Source of the DNA: Haliotis asinina
Taxonomy: Eukaryota; Mollusca; Gastropoda; Lepetellida; Haliotidae
DNA length: 64,000 nt
Assembly (NCBI RefSeq): GCF_037392515.1
Contig: NC_090288.1
Coordinates: 4,767,501 to 4,831,500 of the forward strand
Direction: 5' to 3'
The notes beneath the pieces are model-generated. The model made no database searches and was not told the origin of the DNA. It was given only the letters and a program-made list of their open reading frames with translations. A program made the position numbers and the translations under genes. Of the stretch, positions 46,485 to 61,197 are shown piece after piece (positions within the stretch are counted from its first letter, which is position 1; the number at the start of each line of letters is the position of its first letter).

Positions 46485-49400
46485 TACTGACTAACTTGTT
46501 TCCTGTTAATCAAGCAGTGTTAGATGTGTACTCTTGTACAGAAACAGTGAATTTAATGTACTGACCGACTTGTTTCTTGTTAATTAAGCAGTGTTAGATG
46601 TGTAGTCTAGTACAGAAACACTGAATTTAATGTACTGACGAACCTGTATCCTGTTAATCAAGCAGTGTTAGATGTGTACTCTTGTACAGAAATGGTGAAT
46701 TTAATGTACTGACGAACTTGTTTCTTGTTAATCAAGCAATGTTAGATGTGTACTCTAGTTCAGAAATGGAGAATTTAATGTACTGACTAACTTGTTTCTT
46801 GTTAATCAAGCGGTGTTAGATGTGTACTCTAGTTCAGAAATGGTGAACTTTATCTACTGACTAACTTGTTTCTTGTTAATCAAGCAGTGTTAGATGTGTA
46901 GTCTAGTACAGAAATGGTGAATTTAATGTACTGACTAACTTGTTTCTTGTTAATCAAGCAGTGTTAGATGTGTACTCTAGTTCAGAAATGGAGAATTTAA
47001 TGTACTGACTAACTTGTTTCTTGTTAATCAAGCAGTGTTAGATGTGTACTCTAGTTCAGAAATGGTGAATTTAATGTACTGACTAACTTGTTTCTTGTTA
47101 ATCAAGCAGTGTTAGATGTGTAGTCTAGTTCAGAAATGGTGAATTTAATGTACTGACTAACTTGTTTCTTGTTAATCAAGCAGTGTTAAATGTGTACTCT
47201 TGTACAGAAATGGAGAATTTAATGTACTGACTAACTTGTTTCTTGTTAATTAAGCAGTGTTAGATGTGTACTCTAGTACAGAAATGGAGAATTTAATGTA
47301 CTGACTAACTTGTTTCTTGTTAATCAAGCAGTGTTAGATGTGTACTCTAGTAGAGAAATGGAGAATTTAATGTACTGACTAACTTGTTTCCTGTTAATCA
47401 AGCAGTGTTAGATGTGTAGTCTAGTTCAGAAATGGTGAATTTAATGTACTGACTAACTTGTTTCCTGTTAATCAAGCGGTGTTAGATGTGTACTCTAGTA
47501 CAGAGATGGAGAATTTAATGTGCTGACTAACTTGTTTCTTGTTAATCAAGCAGTGTTAGATGTGTAGTCTAGTTCAGAAATGGAGAATTTAATGTACTGA
47601 CTAGCTTGTTTCCTGTTAATCAAGCGGTGTTAGATGTGTAGTCTAGTTCAGAAATGGTGAATTTAATGTACTGACTAACTTGTTTCCTGTTAATCAAGCG
47701 GTGTTAGATGTGTACTCTAGTACAGAAATGGAGAATTTAATGTACTGACTAACTTGTTTCTTGTTAATCAAGCAGTGTTAGATGTGTACTCTAGTTCAGA
47801 AATGGAGAATTTAATGTACTGACTAGCTTGTTTCCTGTTAATCAAGCAGTGTTAGATGTGTACTCTAGTTCAGAAATGGAGAATTTAATGTACTGACTAA
47901 CTTGTTTCCTGTTAATCAAGCGGTGTTAGATGTGTAGTCTAGTTCAGAAATGGTGAATTTAATGTACTGACTAACTTGTTTCCTGTTAATCAAGCGGTGT
48001 TAGATGTGTACTCTAGTACAGAGATGGAGAATTTAATGTACTGACTAACTTGTTTCTTGTTAATCAAGCAGTGTTAGATGTGTACTCTAGTTCAGAAATG
48101 GAGAATTTAATGTACTGACTAGCTTGTTTCCTGTTAATCAAGCAGTGTTAGATGTGTACTCTAGTAGAGAAATGGTGAATTTAATGTACTGACTAACTTG
48201 TTTCCTGTTAATCAAGCGGTGTTAGATGTGTACTCTAGTACAGAAATGGAGAATTTAATGTACTGACTAACTTGTTTCTTGTTAATCAAGCAGTGTTAGA
48301 TGTGTACTCTAGTTCAGAAATGGTGAATTTAATGTACTGACTAGCTTGTTTCCTGTTAATCAAGCAGTGTTAGATGTGTACTCTAGTTCAGAAATGGAGA
48401 ATTTAATGTACTGACTAGCTTGTTTCCTGTTAATCAAGCAGTGTTAGATGTGTAGTCTAGTTCAGAAATGGTGAATTTAATGTACTGACTAACTTGTTTC
48501 TTGTTAATCAAGCAGTGTTAGATGTGTACTCTAGTTCATAAATGGAGAATTTAATGTACTGACTAACTTGTTTCTTGTTAATCAAGCAGTGTTAGATGTG
48601 TACTCTAGTTCAGAAATGGTGAATTTAATGTACTGACTAACTTGTTTCCTGTTAATCAAGCGGTGTTAGATGTGTAGTCTAGTTCAGAAATGGTGAATTT
48701 AATGTACTGACTAACTTGTTTCTTGTTAATCAAGCAGTGTTACATGTGTAGTCTAGTTCAGAAATGGTGAATTTAATGTACTGACTAACTTGTTTCTTGT
48801 TAATCAAGCAGTGTTAGATGTGTAGTCTAGTTCAGAAATGGTGAATTTACTGTACTGACTAACTTGTTTCTTGTTAATCAAGCAGTGTTAGATGTGTACT
48901 CTAGTTCAGAAATGGTGAATTTAATGTACTGACTAACTTGTTTCTTGTTAATCAAGCAGTGTTAGATGTGTAGTCTAGTTCAGAAATGGTGAATTTAATG
49001 TACTGACTAACTTGTTTCTTGTTAATCAAGCAGTGTTAGATGTGTAGTCTAGTTCAGAAATGGTGAATTTAATGTACTGACTAACTTGTTTCTTGTTAAT
49101 CAAGCAGTGTTAGATGTGTAGTCTAGTTCAGAAATGGTGAATTTAATGTACTGACTAACTTGTTTCTTGTTAATCAAGCAGTGTTAGATGTGTACTCTAG
49201 TTCAGAAATGGAGAATTTAATGTACTGACTAGCTTGTTTCCTGTTAATCAAGCAGTGTTAGATGTGTACTCTAGTTCAGAAATGGAGAATTTAATGTACT
49301 GACTAGCTTGTTTCCTGTTAATCAAGCGGTGTTAGATGTGTAGTCTAGTTCAGAAATGGTGAATTTAATGTACTGACTAACTTGTTTCCTGTTAATCAAG

Positions 49401-51660
49401 CGGTGTTAGATGTGTACTCTAGTACAGAGATGGAGAATTTAATGTACTGACTAACTTGTTTCTTGTTAATCAAGCAGTGTTTGATGTGTACTCTAGTTCA
49501 GAAATGGAGAATTTAATGTACTGACTAGCTTGTTTCCTGTTAATCAAGCGGTGTTAGATGTGTAGTCTATTTCAGAAATGGTGAATTTAATGTACTGACT
49601 AACTTGTTTCCTGTTAATCAAGCGGTGTTAGATGTGTACTCTAGTACAGAAATGGAGAATTTAATGTACTGACTAACTTGTTTCTTGTTAATCAAGCAGT
49701 GTTAGATGTGTACTCTAGTTCAGAAATGGTGAATTTAATGTACTGACTAGCTTGTTTCCTGTTAATCAAGCAGTGTTAGATGTGTACTCTAGTTCAGAAA
49801 TGGAGAATTTAATGTACTGACTAGCTTGTTTCCTGTTAATCAAGCGGTGTTAGATGTGTAGTCTAGTTCAGAAATGGTGAATTTAATGTACTGACTAACT
49901 TGTTTCCTGTTAATCAAGCAGTGTTAGATGTGTAGTCTAGTTCAGAAATGGTGAATTTAATGTACTGACTAACTTGTTTCTTGTTAATCAAGCAGTGTTA
50001 GATGTGTACTCTAGTTCAGAAATGGTGAATTTAATGTACTGACTAACTTGTTTCTTGTTAATCAAGCAGTGTTAGATGTGTACTCTAGTTCAGAAATGGA
50101 GAATTTAATGTACTGACTAACTTGTTTCCTGTTAATCAAGCGGTGTTAGATGTGTAGTCTAGTTCAGAAATGGTGAATTTAATGTACTGACTAACTTGTT
50201 TCTTGTTAATCAAGCAGTGTTACATGTGTAGTCTAGTTCAGAAATGGTGAATTTAATGTACTGACTAACTTGTTTCTTGTTAATCAAGCAGTGTTAGATG
50301 TGTAGTCTAGTTCAGAAATGGTGAATTTAATGTACTGACTAACTTGTTTCTTGTTAATCAAGCAGTGTTTGATGTGTACTCTAGTTCAGAAATGGTGAAT
50401 TTAATGTACTGACTAACTTGTTTCTTGTTAATCAAGCAGTGTTAGATGTGTAGTCTAGTTCAGAAATGGTGAATTTAATGTACTGACTAACTTGTTTCTT
50501 GTTAATCAAGCGGTGTTAGATGTGTAGTCTAGTTCAGAAATGGTGAATTTAATGTACTGACTAACTTGTTTCTTGTTAATCAAGCAGTGTTAGATGTGTA
50601 CTCTACTTCAGAAATGGTGAATTTAATGTACTGACTAACTTGTTTCTTGTTGATCAAGCAGTGTTAGATGTGTAGTCTAGTTCAGAAATGGTGAATTTAA
50701 TGTACTGACTAACTTGTTTCTTGTTAATCAAGCAGTGTTAAATGTGTACTCTAGTACAGAAATGGTAAATTTAATGTACTGACTAACTTGTTTCTTGTTA
50801 ATCAAGCAGTGTTAGATGTGTACTCTAGTACAGAAATGGTGAATTTAATGTACTGACTAACTTGTTTCTTGTTAATCAAGCAGTGTTAGATGTGTAGTCT
50901 AGTTCAGAAATGGAGAATTTAATGTACTAACTTGTTTCTTGTTAATCAAGCGGTGTTAAATGTGTACTCGAGTTCAGAAATGGTGAATTTAATGTACTGA
51001 CTAACTTGTTTCTTGTTAATCAAGCAGTGTTAGATGTGTACTCTTGGACAGAAATGGAGAATTTAATGTACTGACTAACTTGTTTCCTGTTAATCAAGCA
51101 GTGTTAGATGTGTGCTCTAGTTCAGAAATGGAGAATTTAATGTACTGACTAACTTGTTTCTTGTTAATCAAGCAGTGTTAAATGTGTACTCTTGTACAGA
51201 AATGGAGAATTTAATGTACTGACTAACTTGTTTCTTGTTAATTAAGCAGTGTTAGATGTGTACTCTAGTACAGAAATGGAGAATTTAATGTACTGACTAA
51301 CTTGTTTCTTGTTAATCAAGCAGTGTTAGATGTGTACTCTAGTACAGAAATGGAGAATTTAATGTACTGACTAACTTGTTTCTTGTTAATCAAGCAGTGT
51401 TAGATGTGTACTGTAGTAGAGAAATGGAGAATTTAATGTACTGACTAACTTGTTTCCTGTTAATCAAGCAGTGTTAGATGTGTAGTCTAGTTCAGAAATG
51501 GTGAATTTAATGTACTGACTAACTTGTTTCTTGTTAATCAAGCAGTGTTAGATGTGTAGTCTAGTTCAGAAATGGTGAATTTAATGTACTGACTAACTTG
51601 TTTCTTGTTAATCAAGCAGTGTTAGATGTGTAGTCTAGTTCAGAAATGGTGAATTTAATG
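46485..51660 (+). repeat. higher-order block A of the 74-bp array (5,176 bp)
   Basis: This equals 69 units of 74 bp plus one 70-bp unit. Rare variants recur at a fixed offset of 5,176 bp in the next block: GACGAACCTG at 46634 and 51810, TACATG at 48741 and 53917, TTGATG at 49481 and 54657. The block is therefore a segmental duplication within the array. Confidence 0.85.
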
Positions 51661-54600
51661 TACTGACTAACTTGTTTCCTGTTAATCAAGCAGTGTTAGA
51701 TGTGTACTCTTGTACAGAAACAGTGAATTTAATGTACTGACCGACTTGTTTCTTGTTAATTAAGCAGTGTTAGATGTGTAGTCTAGTACAGAAACACTGA
51801 ATTTAATGTACTGACGAACCTGTATCCTGTTAATCAAGCAGTGTTAGATGTGTACTCTTGTACAGAAATGGTGAATTTAATGTACTGACGAACTTGTTTC
51901 TTGTTAATCAAGCAATGTTAGATGTGTACTCTAGTTCAGAAATGGAGAATTTAATGTACTGACTAACTTGTTTCTTGTTAATCAAGCGGTGTTAGATGTG
52001 TACTCTAGTTCAGAAATGGTGAACTTTATCTACTGACTAACTTGTTTCTTGTTAATCAAGCAGTGTTAGATGTGTAGTCTAGTACAGAAATGGTGAATTT
52101 AATGTACTGACTAACTTGTTTCTTGTTAATCAAGCAGTGTTAGATGTGTACTCTAGTTCAGAAATGGAGAATTTAATGTACTGACTAACTTGTTTCTTGT
52201 TAATCAAGCAGTGTTAGATGTGTACTCTAGTTCAGAAATGGTGAATTTAATGTACTGACTAACTTGTTTCTTGTTAATCAAGCAGTGTTAGATGTGTAGT
52301 CTAGTTCAGAAATGGTGAATTTAATGTACTGACTAACTTGTTTCTTGTTAATCAAGCAGTGTTAAATGTGTACTCTTGTACAGAAATGGAGAATTTAATG
52401 TACTGACTAACTTGTTTCTTGTTAATTAAGCAGTGTTAGATGTGTACTCTAGTACAGAAATGGAGAATTTAATGTACTGACTAACTTGTTTCTTGTTAAT
52501 CAAGCAGTGTTAGATGTGTACTCTAGTAGAGAAATGGAGAATTTAATGTACTGACTAACTTGTTTCCTGTTAATCAAGCAGTGTTAGATGTGTAGTCTAG
52601 TTCAGAAATGGTGAATTTAATGTACTGACTAACTTGTTTCCTGTTAATCAAGCGGTGTTAGATGTGTACTCTAGTACAGAGATGGAGAATTTAATGTGCT
52701 GACTAACTTGTTTCTTGTTAATCAAGCAGTGTTAGATGTGTAGTCTAGTTCAGAAATGGAGAATTTAATGTACTGACTAGCTTGTTTCCTGTTAATCAAG
52801 CGGTGTTAGATGTGTAGTCTAGTTCAGAAATGGTGAATTTAATGTACTGACTAACTTGTTTCCTGTTAATCAAGCGGTGTTAGATGTGTACTCTAGTACA
52901 GAAATGGAGAATTTAATGTACTGACTAACTTGTTTCTTGTTAATCAAGCAGTGTTAGATGTGTACTCTAGTTCAGAAATGGAGAATTTAATGTACTGACT
53001 AGCTTGTTTCCTGTTAATCAAGCAGTGTTAGATGTGTACTCTAGTTCAGAAATGGAGAATTTAATGTACTGACTAACTTGTTTCCTGTTAATCAAGCGGT
53101 GTTAGATGTGTAGTCTAGTTCAGAAATGGTGAATTTAATGTACTGACTAACTTGTTTCCTGTTAATCAAGCGGTGTTAGATGTGTACTCTAGTACAGAGA
53201 TGGAGAATTTAATGTACTGACTAACTTGTTTCTTGTTAATCAAGCAGTGTTAGATGTGTACTCTAGTTCAGAAATGGAGAATTTAATGTACTGACTAGCT
53301 TGTTTCCTGTTAATCAAGCAGTGTTAGATGTGTAGTCTATTTCAGAAATGGTGAATTTAATGTACTGACTAACTTGTTTCCTGTTAATCAAGCGGTGTTA
53401 GATGTGTACTCTAGTACAGAAATGGAGAATTTAATGTACTGACTAACTTGTTTCTTGTTAATCAAGCAGTGTTAGATGTGTACTCTAGTTCAGAAATGGT
53501 GAATTTAATGTACTGACTAGCTTGTTTCTTGTTAATCAAGCAGTGTTAGATGTGTACTCTAGTTCAGAAATGGAGAATTTAATGTACTGACTAGCTTGTT
53601 TCCTGTTAATCAAGCAGTGTTAGATGTGTAGTCTAGTTCAGAAATGGTGAATTTAATGTACTGACTAACTTGTTTCTTGTTAATCAAGCAGTGTTAGATG
53701 TGTACTCTAGTTCATAAATGGAGAATTTAATGTACTGACTAACTTGTTTCTTGTTAATCAAGCAGTGTTAGATGTGTACTCTAGTTCAGAAATGGTGAAT
53801 TTAATGTACTGACTAACTTGTTTCCTGTTAATCAAGCGGTGTTAGATGTGTAGTCTAGTTCAGAAATGGTGAATTTAATGTACTGACTAACTTGTTTCTT
53901 GTTAATCAAGCAGTGTTACATGTGTAGTCTAGTTCAGAAATGGTGAATTTAATGTACTGACTAACTTGTTTCTTGTTAATCAAGCAGTGTTAGATGTGTA
54001 GTCTAGTTCAGAAATGGTGAATTTAATGTACTGACTAACTTGTTTCTTGTTAATCAAGCAGTGTTAGATGTGTAGTCTAGTTCAGAAATGGTGAATTTAA
54101 TGTACTGACTAACTTGTTTCTTGTTAATCAAGCAGTGTTAGATGTGTAGTCTAGTTCAGAAATGGTGAATTTAATGTACTGACTAACTTGTTTCTTGTTA
54201 ATCAAGCAGTGTTAGATGTGTAGTCTAGTTCAGAAATGGTGAATTTAATGTACTGACTAACTTGTTTCTTGTTAATCAAGCAGTGTTAGATGTGTAGTCT
54301 AGTTCAGAAATGGTGAATTTAATGTACTGACTAACTTGTTTCTTGTTAATCAAGCAGTGTTAGATGTGTACTCTAGTTCAGAAATGGAGAATTTAATGTA
54401 CTGACTAACTTGTTTCCTGTTAATCAAGCAGTGTTAGATGTGTACTCTAGTTCAGAAATGGAGAATTTAATGTACTGACTAGCTTGTTTCCTGTTAATCA
54501 AGCGGTGTTAGATGTGTAGTCTAGTTCAGAAATGGTGAATTTAATGTACTGACTAACTTGTTTCCTGTTAATCAAGCGGTGTTAGATGTGTACTCTAGTA

Positions 54601-56690
54601 CAGAGATGGAGAATTTAATGTACTGACTAACTTGTTTCTTGTTAATCAAGCAGTGTTTGATGTGTACTCTAGTTCAGAAATGGAGAATTTAATGTACTGA
54701 CTAGCTTGTTTCCTGTTAATCAAGCGGTGTTAGATGTGTAGTCTATTTCAGAAATGGTGAATTTAATGTACTGACTAACTTGTTTCCTGTTAATCAAGCG
54801 GTGTTAGATGTGTACTCTAGTACAGAAATGGAGAATTTAATGTACTGACTAACTTGTTTCTTGTTAATCAAGCAGTGTTAGATGTGTACTCTAGTTCAGA
54901 AATGGTGAATTTAATGTACTGACTAGCTTGTTTCCTGTTAATCAAGCAGTGTTAGATGTGTACTCTAGTTCAGAAATGGTGAATTTAATGTACTGACTAA
55001 CTTGTTTCCTGTTAATCAAGCAGTGTTAGATGTGTAGTCTAGTTCAGAAATGGTGAATTTAATGTACTGACTAACTTGTTTCTTGTTAATCAAGCAGTGT
55101 TAGATGTGTACTCTAGTTCAGAAATGGTGAATTTAATGTACTGACTAACTTGTTTCTTGTTAATCAAGCAGTGTTAGATGTGTACTCTAGTTCAGAAATG
55201 GAGAATTTAATGTACTGACTAACTTGTTTCCTGTTAATCAAGCGGTGTTAGATGTGTAGTCTAGTTCAGAAATGGTGAATTTAATGTACTGACTAACTTG
55301 TTTCTTGTTAATCAAGCAGTGTTACATGTGTCGTCTAGTTCAGAAATGGTGAATTTAATGTACTGACTAACTTGTTTCTTGTTAATCAAGCAGTGTTAGA
55401 TGTGTAGTCTAGTTCAGAAATGGTGAATTTAATGTACTGACTAACTTGTTTCTTGTTAATCAAGCAGTGTTTGATGTGTACTCTAGTTCAGAAATGGTGA
55501 ATTTAATGTACTGACTAACTTGTTTCTTGTTAATCAAGCAGTGTTAGATGTGTAGTCTAGTTCAGAAATGGTGAATTTAATGTACTGACTAACTTGTTTC
55601 TTGTTAATCAAGCGGTGTTAGATGTGTAGTCTAGTTCAGAAATGGTGAATTTAATGTACTGACTAACTTGTTTCTTGTTAATCAAGCAGTGTTAGATGTG
55701 TACTCTACTTCAGAAATGGTGAATTTAATGTACTGACTAACTTGTTTCTTGTTGATCAAGCAGTGTTAGATGTGTAGTCTAGTTCAGAAATGGTGAATTT
55801 AATGTACTGACTAACTTGTTTCTTGTTAATCAAGCAGTGTTAAATGTGTACTCTAGTACAGAAATGGTAAATTTAATGTACTGACTAACTTGTTTCTTGT
55901 TAATCAAGCAGTGTTAGATGTGTACTCTAGTACAGAAATGGTGAATTTAATGTACTGACTAACTTGTTTCTTGTTAATCAAGCAGTGTTAGATGTGTAGT
56001 CTAGTTCAGAAATGGAGAATTTAATGTACTAACTTGTTTCTTGTTAATCAAGCGGTGTTAAATGAGTACTCGAGTTCAGAAATGGTGAATTTAATGTACT
56101 GACTAACTTGTTTCTTGTTAATCAAGCAGTGTTAGATGTGTACTCTTGGACAGAAATGGAGAATTTAATGTACTGACTAACTTGTTTCCTGTTAATCAAG
56201 CAGTGTTAGATGTGTACTCTAGTACAGAAATGGAGAATTTAATGTACTGACTAACTTGTTTCTTGTTAATCAAGCAGTGTTAGATGTGTACTCTAGTACA
56301 GAAATGGAGAATTTAATGTACTGACTAACTTGTTTCTTGTTAATCAAGCAGTGTTAGATGTGTACTCTAGTACAGAAATGGAGAATTTAATGTACTGACT
56401 AACTTGTTTCTTGTTAATCAAGCAGTGTTAGATGTGTACTGTAGTAGAGAAATGGAGAATTTAATGTACTGACTAACTTGTTTCCTGTTAATCAAGCAGT
56501 GTTAGATGTGTAGTCTAGTTCAGAAATGGTGAATTTAATGTACTGACTAACTTGTTTCTTGTTAATCAAGCAGTGTTAGATGTGTAGTCTAGTTCAGAAA
56601 TGGTGAATTTAATGTACTGACTAACTTGTTTCTTGTTAATCAAGCAGTGTTAGATGTGTAGTCTAGTTCAGAAATGGTGAATTTAATGTA
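51661..56690 (+). repeat. higher-order block A' of the 74-bp array
   Basis: A second copy of block A. The offset to block A drops from 5,176 to 5,102 between 49481 and 50221 (one unit lost). It drops again to 5,028 by the GTACTGTAG variant (51411 against 56439), a second unit lost. The right boundary is approximate. Confidence 0.8.
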
Positions 56691-58400
56691 CTGACTAACT
56701 TGTTTCTTGTTAATCAAGCAGTGTTAGATGTGTAGTCTAGTTCAGAAATGGTGAATTTAATGTACTGACTAACTTGTTTCTTGTTAATCAAGCAGTGTTA
56801 GATGTGTAGTCTAGTTCAGAAATGGAGAATTTAATGTACTGACTAACTTGTTTCTTGTTAATCAAGCAGTGTTACATGTGTAGTCTAGTTCAGAAATGGT
56901 GAATTTAATGTACTGACTAACTTGTTTCTTGTTAATCAAGCAGTGTTAGATGTGTACTCTAGTTCAGAAATGGAGAATTTAATGTACTGACTAGCTTGTT
57001 TCCTGTTAATCAAGCGGTGTTAGATGTGTAGTCTAGTTCAGAAATGGTGAATTTAATGTACTGACTAACTTGTTTCTTGTTAATCAAGCAGTGTTAGATG
57101 TGTAGTCTAGTTCAGAAATGGTGAATTTAATGTACTGACTAACTTGTTTCTTGTTAATCAAGCAGTGTTAGATGTGTAGTCTAGTTCAGAAATGGTGAAT
57201 TTAATGTACTGACTAACTTGTTTCTTGTTAATCAAGCAGTGTTAGATGTGTACTCTAGTTCAGAAATGGAGAATTTAATGTACTGACTAACTTGTTTCCT
57301 GTTAATCAAGCGGTGTTAGATGTGTAGTCTAGTTCAGAAATGGTGAATTTAATGTACTGACTAACTTGTTTCTTGTTAATCAAGCAGTGTTACATGTGTA
57401 GTCTAGTTCAGAAATGGTGAATTTAATGTACTGACTAACTTGTTTCTTGTTAATCAAGCAGTGTTAGATGTGTAGTCTAGTTCAGAAATGGTGAATTTAA
57501 TGTACTGACTAACTTGTTTCTTGTTAATCAAGCAGTGTTTGATGTGTACTCTAGTTCAGAAATGGTGAATTTAATGTACTGACTAACTTGTTTCTTGTTA
57601 ATCAAGCGGTGTTAGATGTGTAGTCTAGTTCAGAAATGGTGAATTTAATGTACTGACTAACTTGTTTCTTGTTAATCAAGCAGTGTTAGATGTGTACTCT
57701 AGTACAGAAATGGTGAATTTAATGTACTGACTAACTTGTTTCTTGTTAATCAAGCAGTGTTAGATGTGTAGTCTAGTTCAGAAATGGAGAATTTAATGTA
57801 CTAACTTGTTTCTTGTTAATCAAGCGGTGTTAAATGTGTACTCGAGTTCAGAAATGGTGAATTTAATGTACTGACTAACTTGTTTCTTGTTAATCAAGCA
57901 GTGTTAGATGTGTACTCTTGGACAGAAATGGAGAATTTAATGTACTGACTAACTTGTTTCCTGTTAATCAAGCAGTGTTAGATGTGTGCTCTAGTTCAGA
58001 AATGGAGAATTTAATGTACTGACTAACTTGTTTCTTGTTAATCAAGCAGTGTTAAATGTGTACTCTTGTACAGAAATGGAGAATTTAATGTACTGACTAA
58101 CTTGTTTCTTGTTAATCAAGCAGTGTTAGATGTGTACTCTAGTACAGAAATGGAGAATTTAATGTACTGACTAACTTGTTTCTTGTTAATCAAGCAGTGT
58201 TAGATGTGTACTCTAGTACAGAAATGGAGAATTTAATGTACTGACTAACTTGTTTCTTGTTAATCAAGCAGTGTTAGATGTGTACTGTAGTAGAGAAATG
58301 GAGAATTTAATGTACTGACTAACTTGTTTCTTGTTAATCAAGCAGTGTTAGATGTGTAGTCTAGTTCAGAAATGGTGAATTTAATGTACTGACTAACTTG
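56691..58400 (+). repeat. partial third block A'' of the 74-bp array
   Basis: The order TACATG, TTGATG, 4-bp-deleted unit, CTCTTGGACAG, GTGCTCTAG, GTACTGTAG is repeated once more in shortened form. The 4-bp-deleted unit lies at 57795, which is 1,772 bp (24 units less 4 bp) after that of block A'. In keeping GTGCTCTAG it resembles block A rather than A'. Confidence 0.75.
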
Positions 58401-58759
58401 TTTCTTGTTAATCAAGCAGTGTTAGATGTGTAGTCTAGTTCAGAAATGGTGAATTTAATGTACTGACTAACTTGTTTCTTGTTAATCAAGCAGTGTTAGA
58501 TGTGTACTCTAGTTCAGAAATGGTGAATTTAATGTACTGACTAACTTGTTTCTTGTTAATCAAGCAGTGTTAGATGTGTACTCTAGTTCAGAAATGGTGA
58601 ATTTAATGTACTGACTAACTTGTTTCTTGTTAATCAAGCAGTGTTAGATGTGTAGTCTAGTTCAGAAATGGTGAATTTAATGTACTGACTAACTTGTTTC
58701 TTGTTAATCAAGCAGTGTTAGATGTGTACTCTTGTACAGAAATGGAGAATTTAATGTAA

Positions 58760-58963
<204 letters not shown>

Positions 58964-59032
58964 TAGTCAACTTCAACAATCACCTGATTCCATTGAGGAT
59001 AGGATCTTCTGGCACGTTCTAGGTGATGAATA

Positions 59033-59180
59033 CGATTTGGTGGCCAGTATCACTTACTTGGTGGATGGAATTAGCCCAATTCTGTAGTCTGATGCTCATG
59101 ATGTCAATCACTGGGTTACCTATTTACAGCCCACTGTTATTCAGATGGAATATTGCCGAAAGTGGCTTCAAACAAACAAA
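59033..59180 (+). mobile_element. family-B SINE relic
   Basis: Holds CTGATGCTCATGATGTCAAT and GGAATATTGCCGAAAGTGGC, then an (AAAC)n run. Confidence 0.55.
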
Positions 59181-59494
59181 CAAACAAACAAACAACAATC
59201 CCATTTATAGCAGACCTTTTTCTCCCTCCTGACAAAGTTTCTGCGATGGGAGATGATTTTTGTTCTGAATGGATTGCCAAAATCTTTTTTTTTCAATTTC
59301 ACTTTTAATAGCTGCTGATGGATATGAAATGTACAATATTTGAAACATTGCATATGTTATCCCAGCCTTTATTGAGCCTATCTGTTTTAACACAAAATTC
59401 CCGAGTCATGGATTACTTTGACAAACTGTAGTGGAAATGGGTGACAATTAAAGAGACATTGTGTGATTTAGCTACAGTACTTTCATTTCTCATT

Positions 59495-59820
59495 ATGTTT
59501 CCATTACATTCCCTTTACATTGTCATTACATTGTCATTACATTTTAAATACATTGTCATTACATTTTCATTACATTGTCATTACATTTTGATTATAGCTT
59601 TGTTAATTTTCATTACATTTTCATCATAGTTTTGTTACATTTTCATTATATTACATTACATTTCCATTACATTTTCATTGCAATTCTATTACATCTTAAT
59701 TGCATTTTCATGACATTTTCATGGCGTTTTCATCATATTTCCTTTGCATTTTAACTATTTTTCTGTATGTTTCCTTTACATTTTCCTTTACATTTTCATT
59801 ACATTACTTTCATGTTTTCA
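59495..59820 (+). repeat. degenerate (CATTACATTTT)n tandem repeat
   Basis: Words ATTACATTTTC, ATTACATTGTC and ATTACATTTCC recur at 11-12 bp spacing through this stretch, with growing divergence to the right. It is pyrimidine-rich on this strand. Confidence 0.8.
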
Positions 59821-60454
59821 TTAAGCACTATTAAGCTATTTTGTCTCTTAGTTTGTTTATACTGTCTAGCAAGGCATCTGACAGATAGGTGGCTATTCCA
59901 CTTTGAAAGATCACATCATTGTTGGACATGAAGGATAGCAATGTTACTCGCCAATGGAAATATTGACACACTGAGAAAGGACTAATTGTATGCCCAGCAC
60001 AACATACACATGCACCATATACTATTTCAATTCAGAGTCCATTGGCTATTCATTCACTGATCCTAGTGACCTGGTTTGTCTGCTCCACATTCAGGACAGA
60101 GGTGAAGGCCAGAGTTGAAATGTCAGAAGGGTAAACTATACAGGACCAGTATCTGGTTAGGGGAGATATTTGTTTTGATACAACCTGATGAAGAGAAAGG
60201 AATATTTGTGCTGTGAAAAATAGTTGTAATGGTTTTATGTAATGAATCAAACATCTCCTCCAATAAAACATAGGCTTGTGAATGTTAAGCTGCCTTCATG
60301 AATTTTGCTCTGTCAGCATATTTCATTGTTGCAGTCATATATCTGTTTCTCATGAACCAGATTAATATTTTACATGCTGCAAAAGCGATCAGAAAAAGTT
60401 TTTGAGATAAACTGGTTATTGCGTTAACAATGAAGTTATATTTGAGGTTGCATT

Positions 60455-60600
60455 TTCTCAGTGGAGCACAAATTCTGGTACTTTTGTTGAGTTTAATCCC
60501 ATCCAGGATACAAACCCACTATCTCAGACTCAGGCACCTAATCATGGTGCACACACAGTCAGACATCTATCACACAGAGCTACTGAGGTTTCCACAAAAA
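60455..60600 (-). mobile_element. family-C SINE, diverged, in HDHD5 intron 5
   Basis: The reverse strand reads ATGATTAGGTGCCTGAGTCT then GTGGGTTTGTATCCTGGATG, matching the head and B-box region of family C. Confidence 0.7.
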
Positions 60601-61014
60601 TGGATAGCAGACAACCAATAGTCTATCTCTGATGAGTGTAAATTGGATCACAATTGTTCAAATGTTACACTTGACAATTCTCTGAATAGCATTGTGTATT
60701 CATGGTATTCACAGATGAATTAGACTTATTTAAATGATATTTACTTCTAGTTTTGTTGTTTAAGTCAGCAAAGTCAAACTAACACTTGGTTCTGGCTGAG
60801 AGGAACAGATCCTCAGAAATACACTGATCATTGACACAGTTCATCAGACAGCATTTTGTCATATGAGTTTTTATGATTGAAGAACCAAAATAAACTAAGT
60901 TTGATCAGTTAGTTTGGCTTATGAATTACATATTCTATCAAACAATTACAAGTTGACCAGTCATGTGATGAAACAGGTCTGTCAAGTTCATTTAGAACCT
61001 GGTCATAAAAATAG

Positions 61015-61197
61015 CTGAACCGTCCTGTGGACATGTACTTGGGTAACCATCCCTCCTTGATGACTTGACTTGGTGCATGTCATTATATCTTGATGACATA
61101 GGGTGTTGCTGATAACAAGATTTTCTGGTCCAAGCTCAATTATTTAAGCCATGATGATAAAGCTGAAATGTTGCTCATTGCTGCATTTAACAACAAA
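61015..61197 (+). mobile_element. family-B SINE relic
   Basis: Holds GACTTGGTGCATGTCATTAT, TTCTGGTCCAAGCTCAATTA and TGTTGCTCATTGCTGCATTT. Confidence 0.55.
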
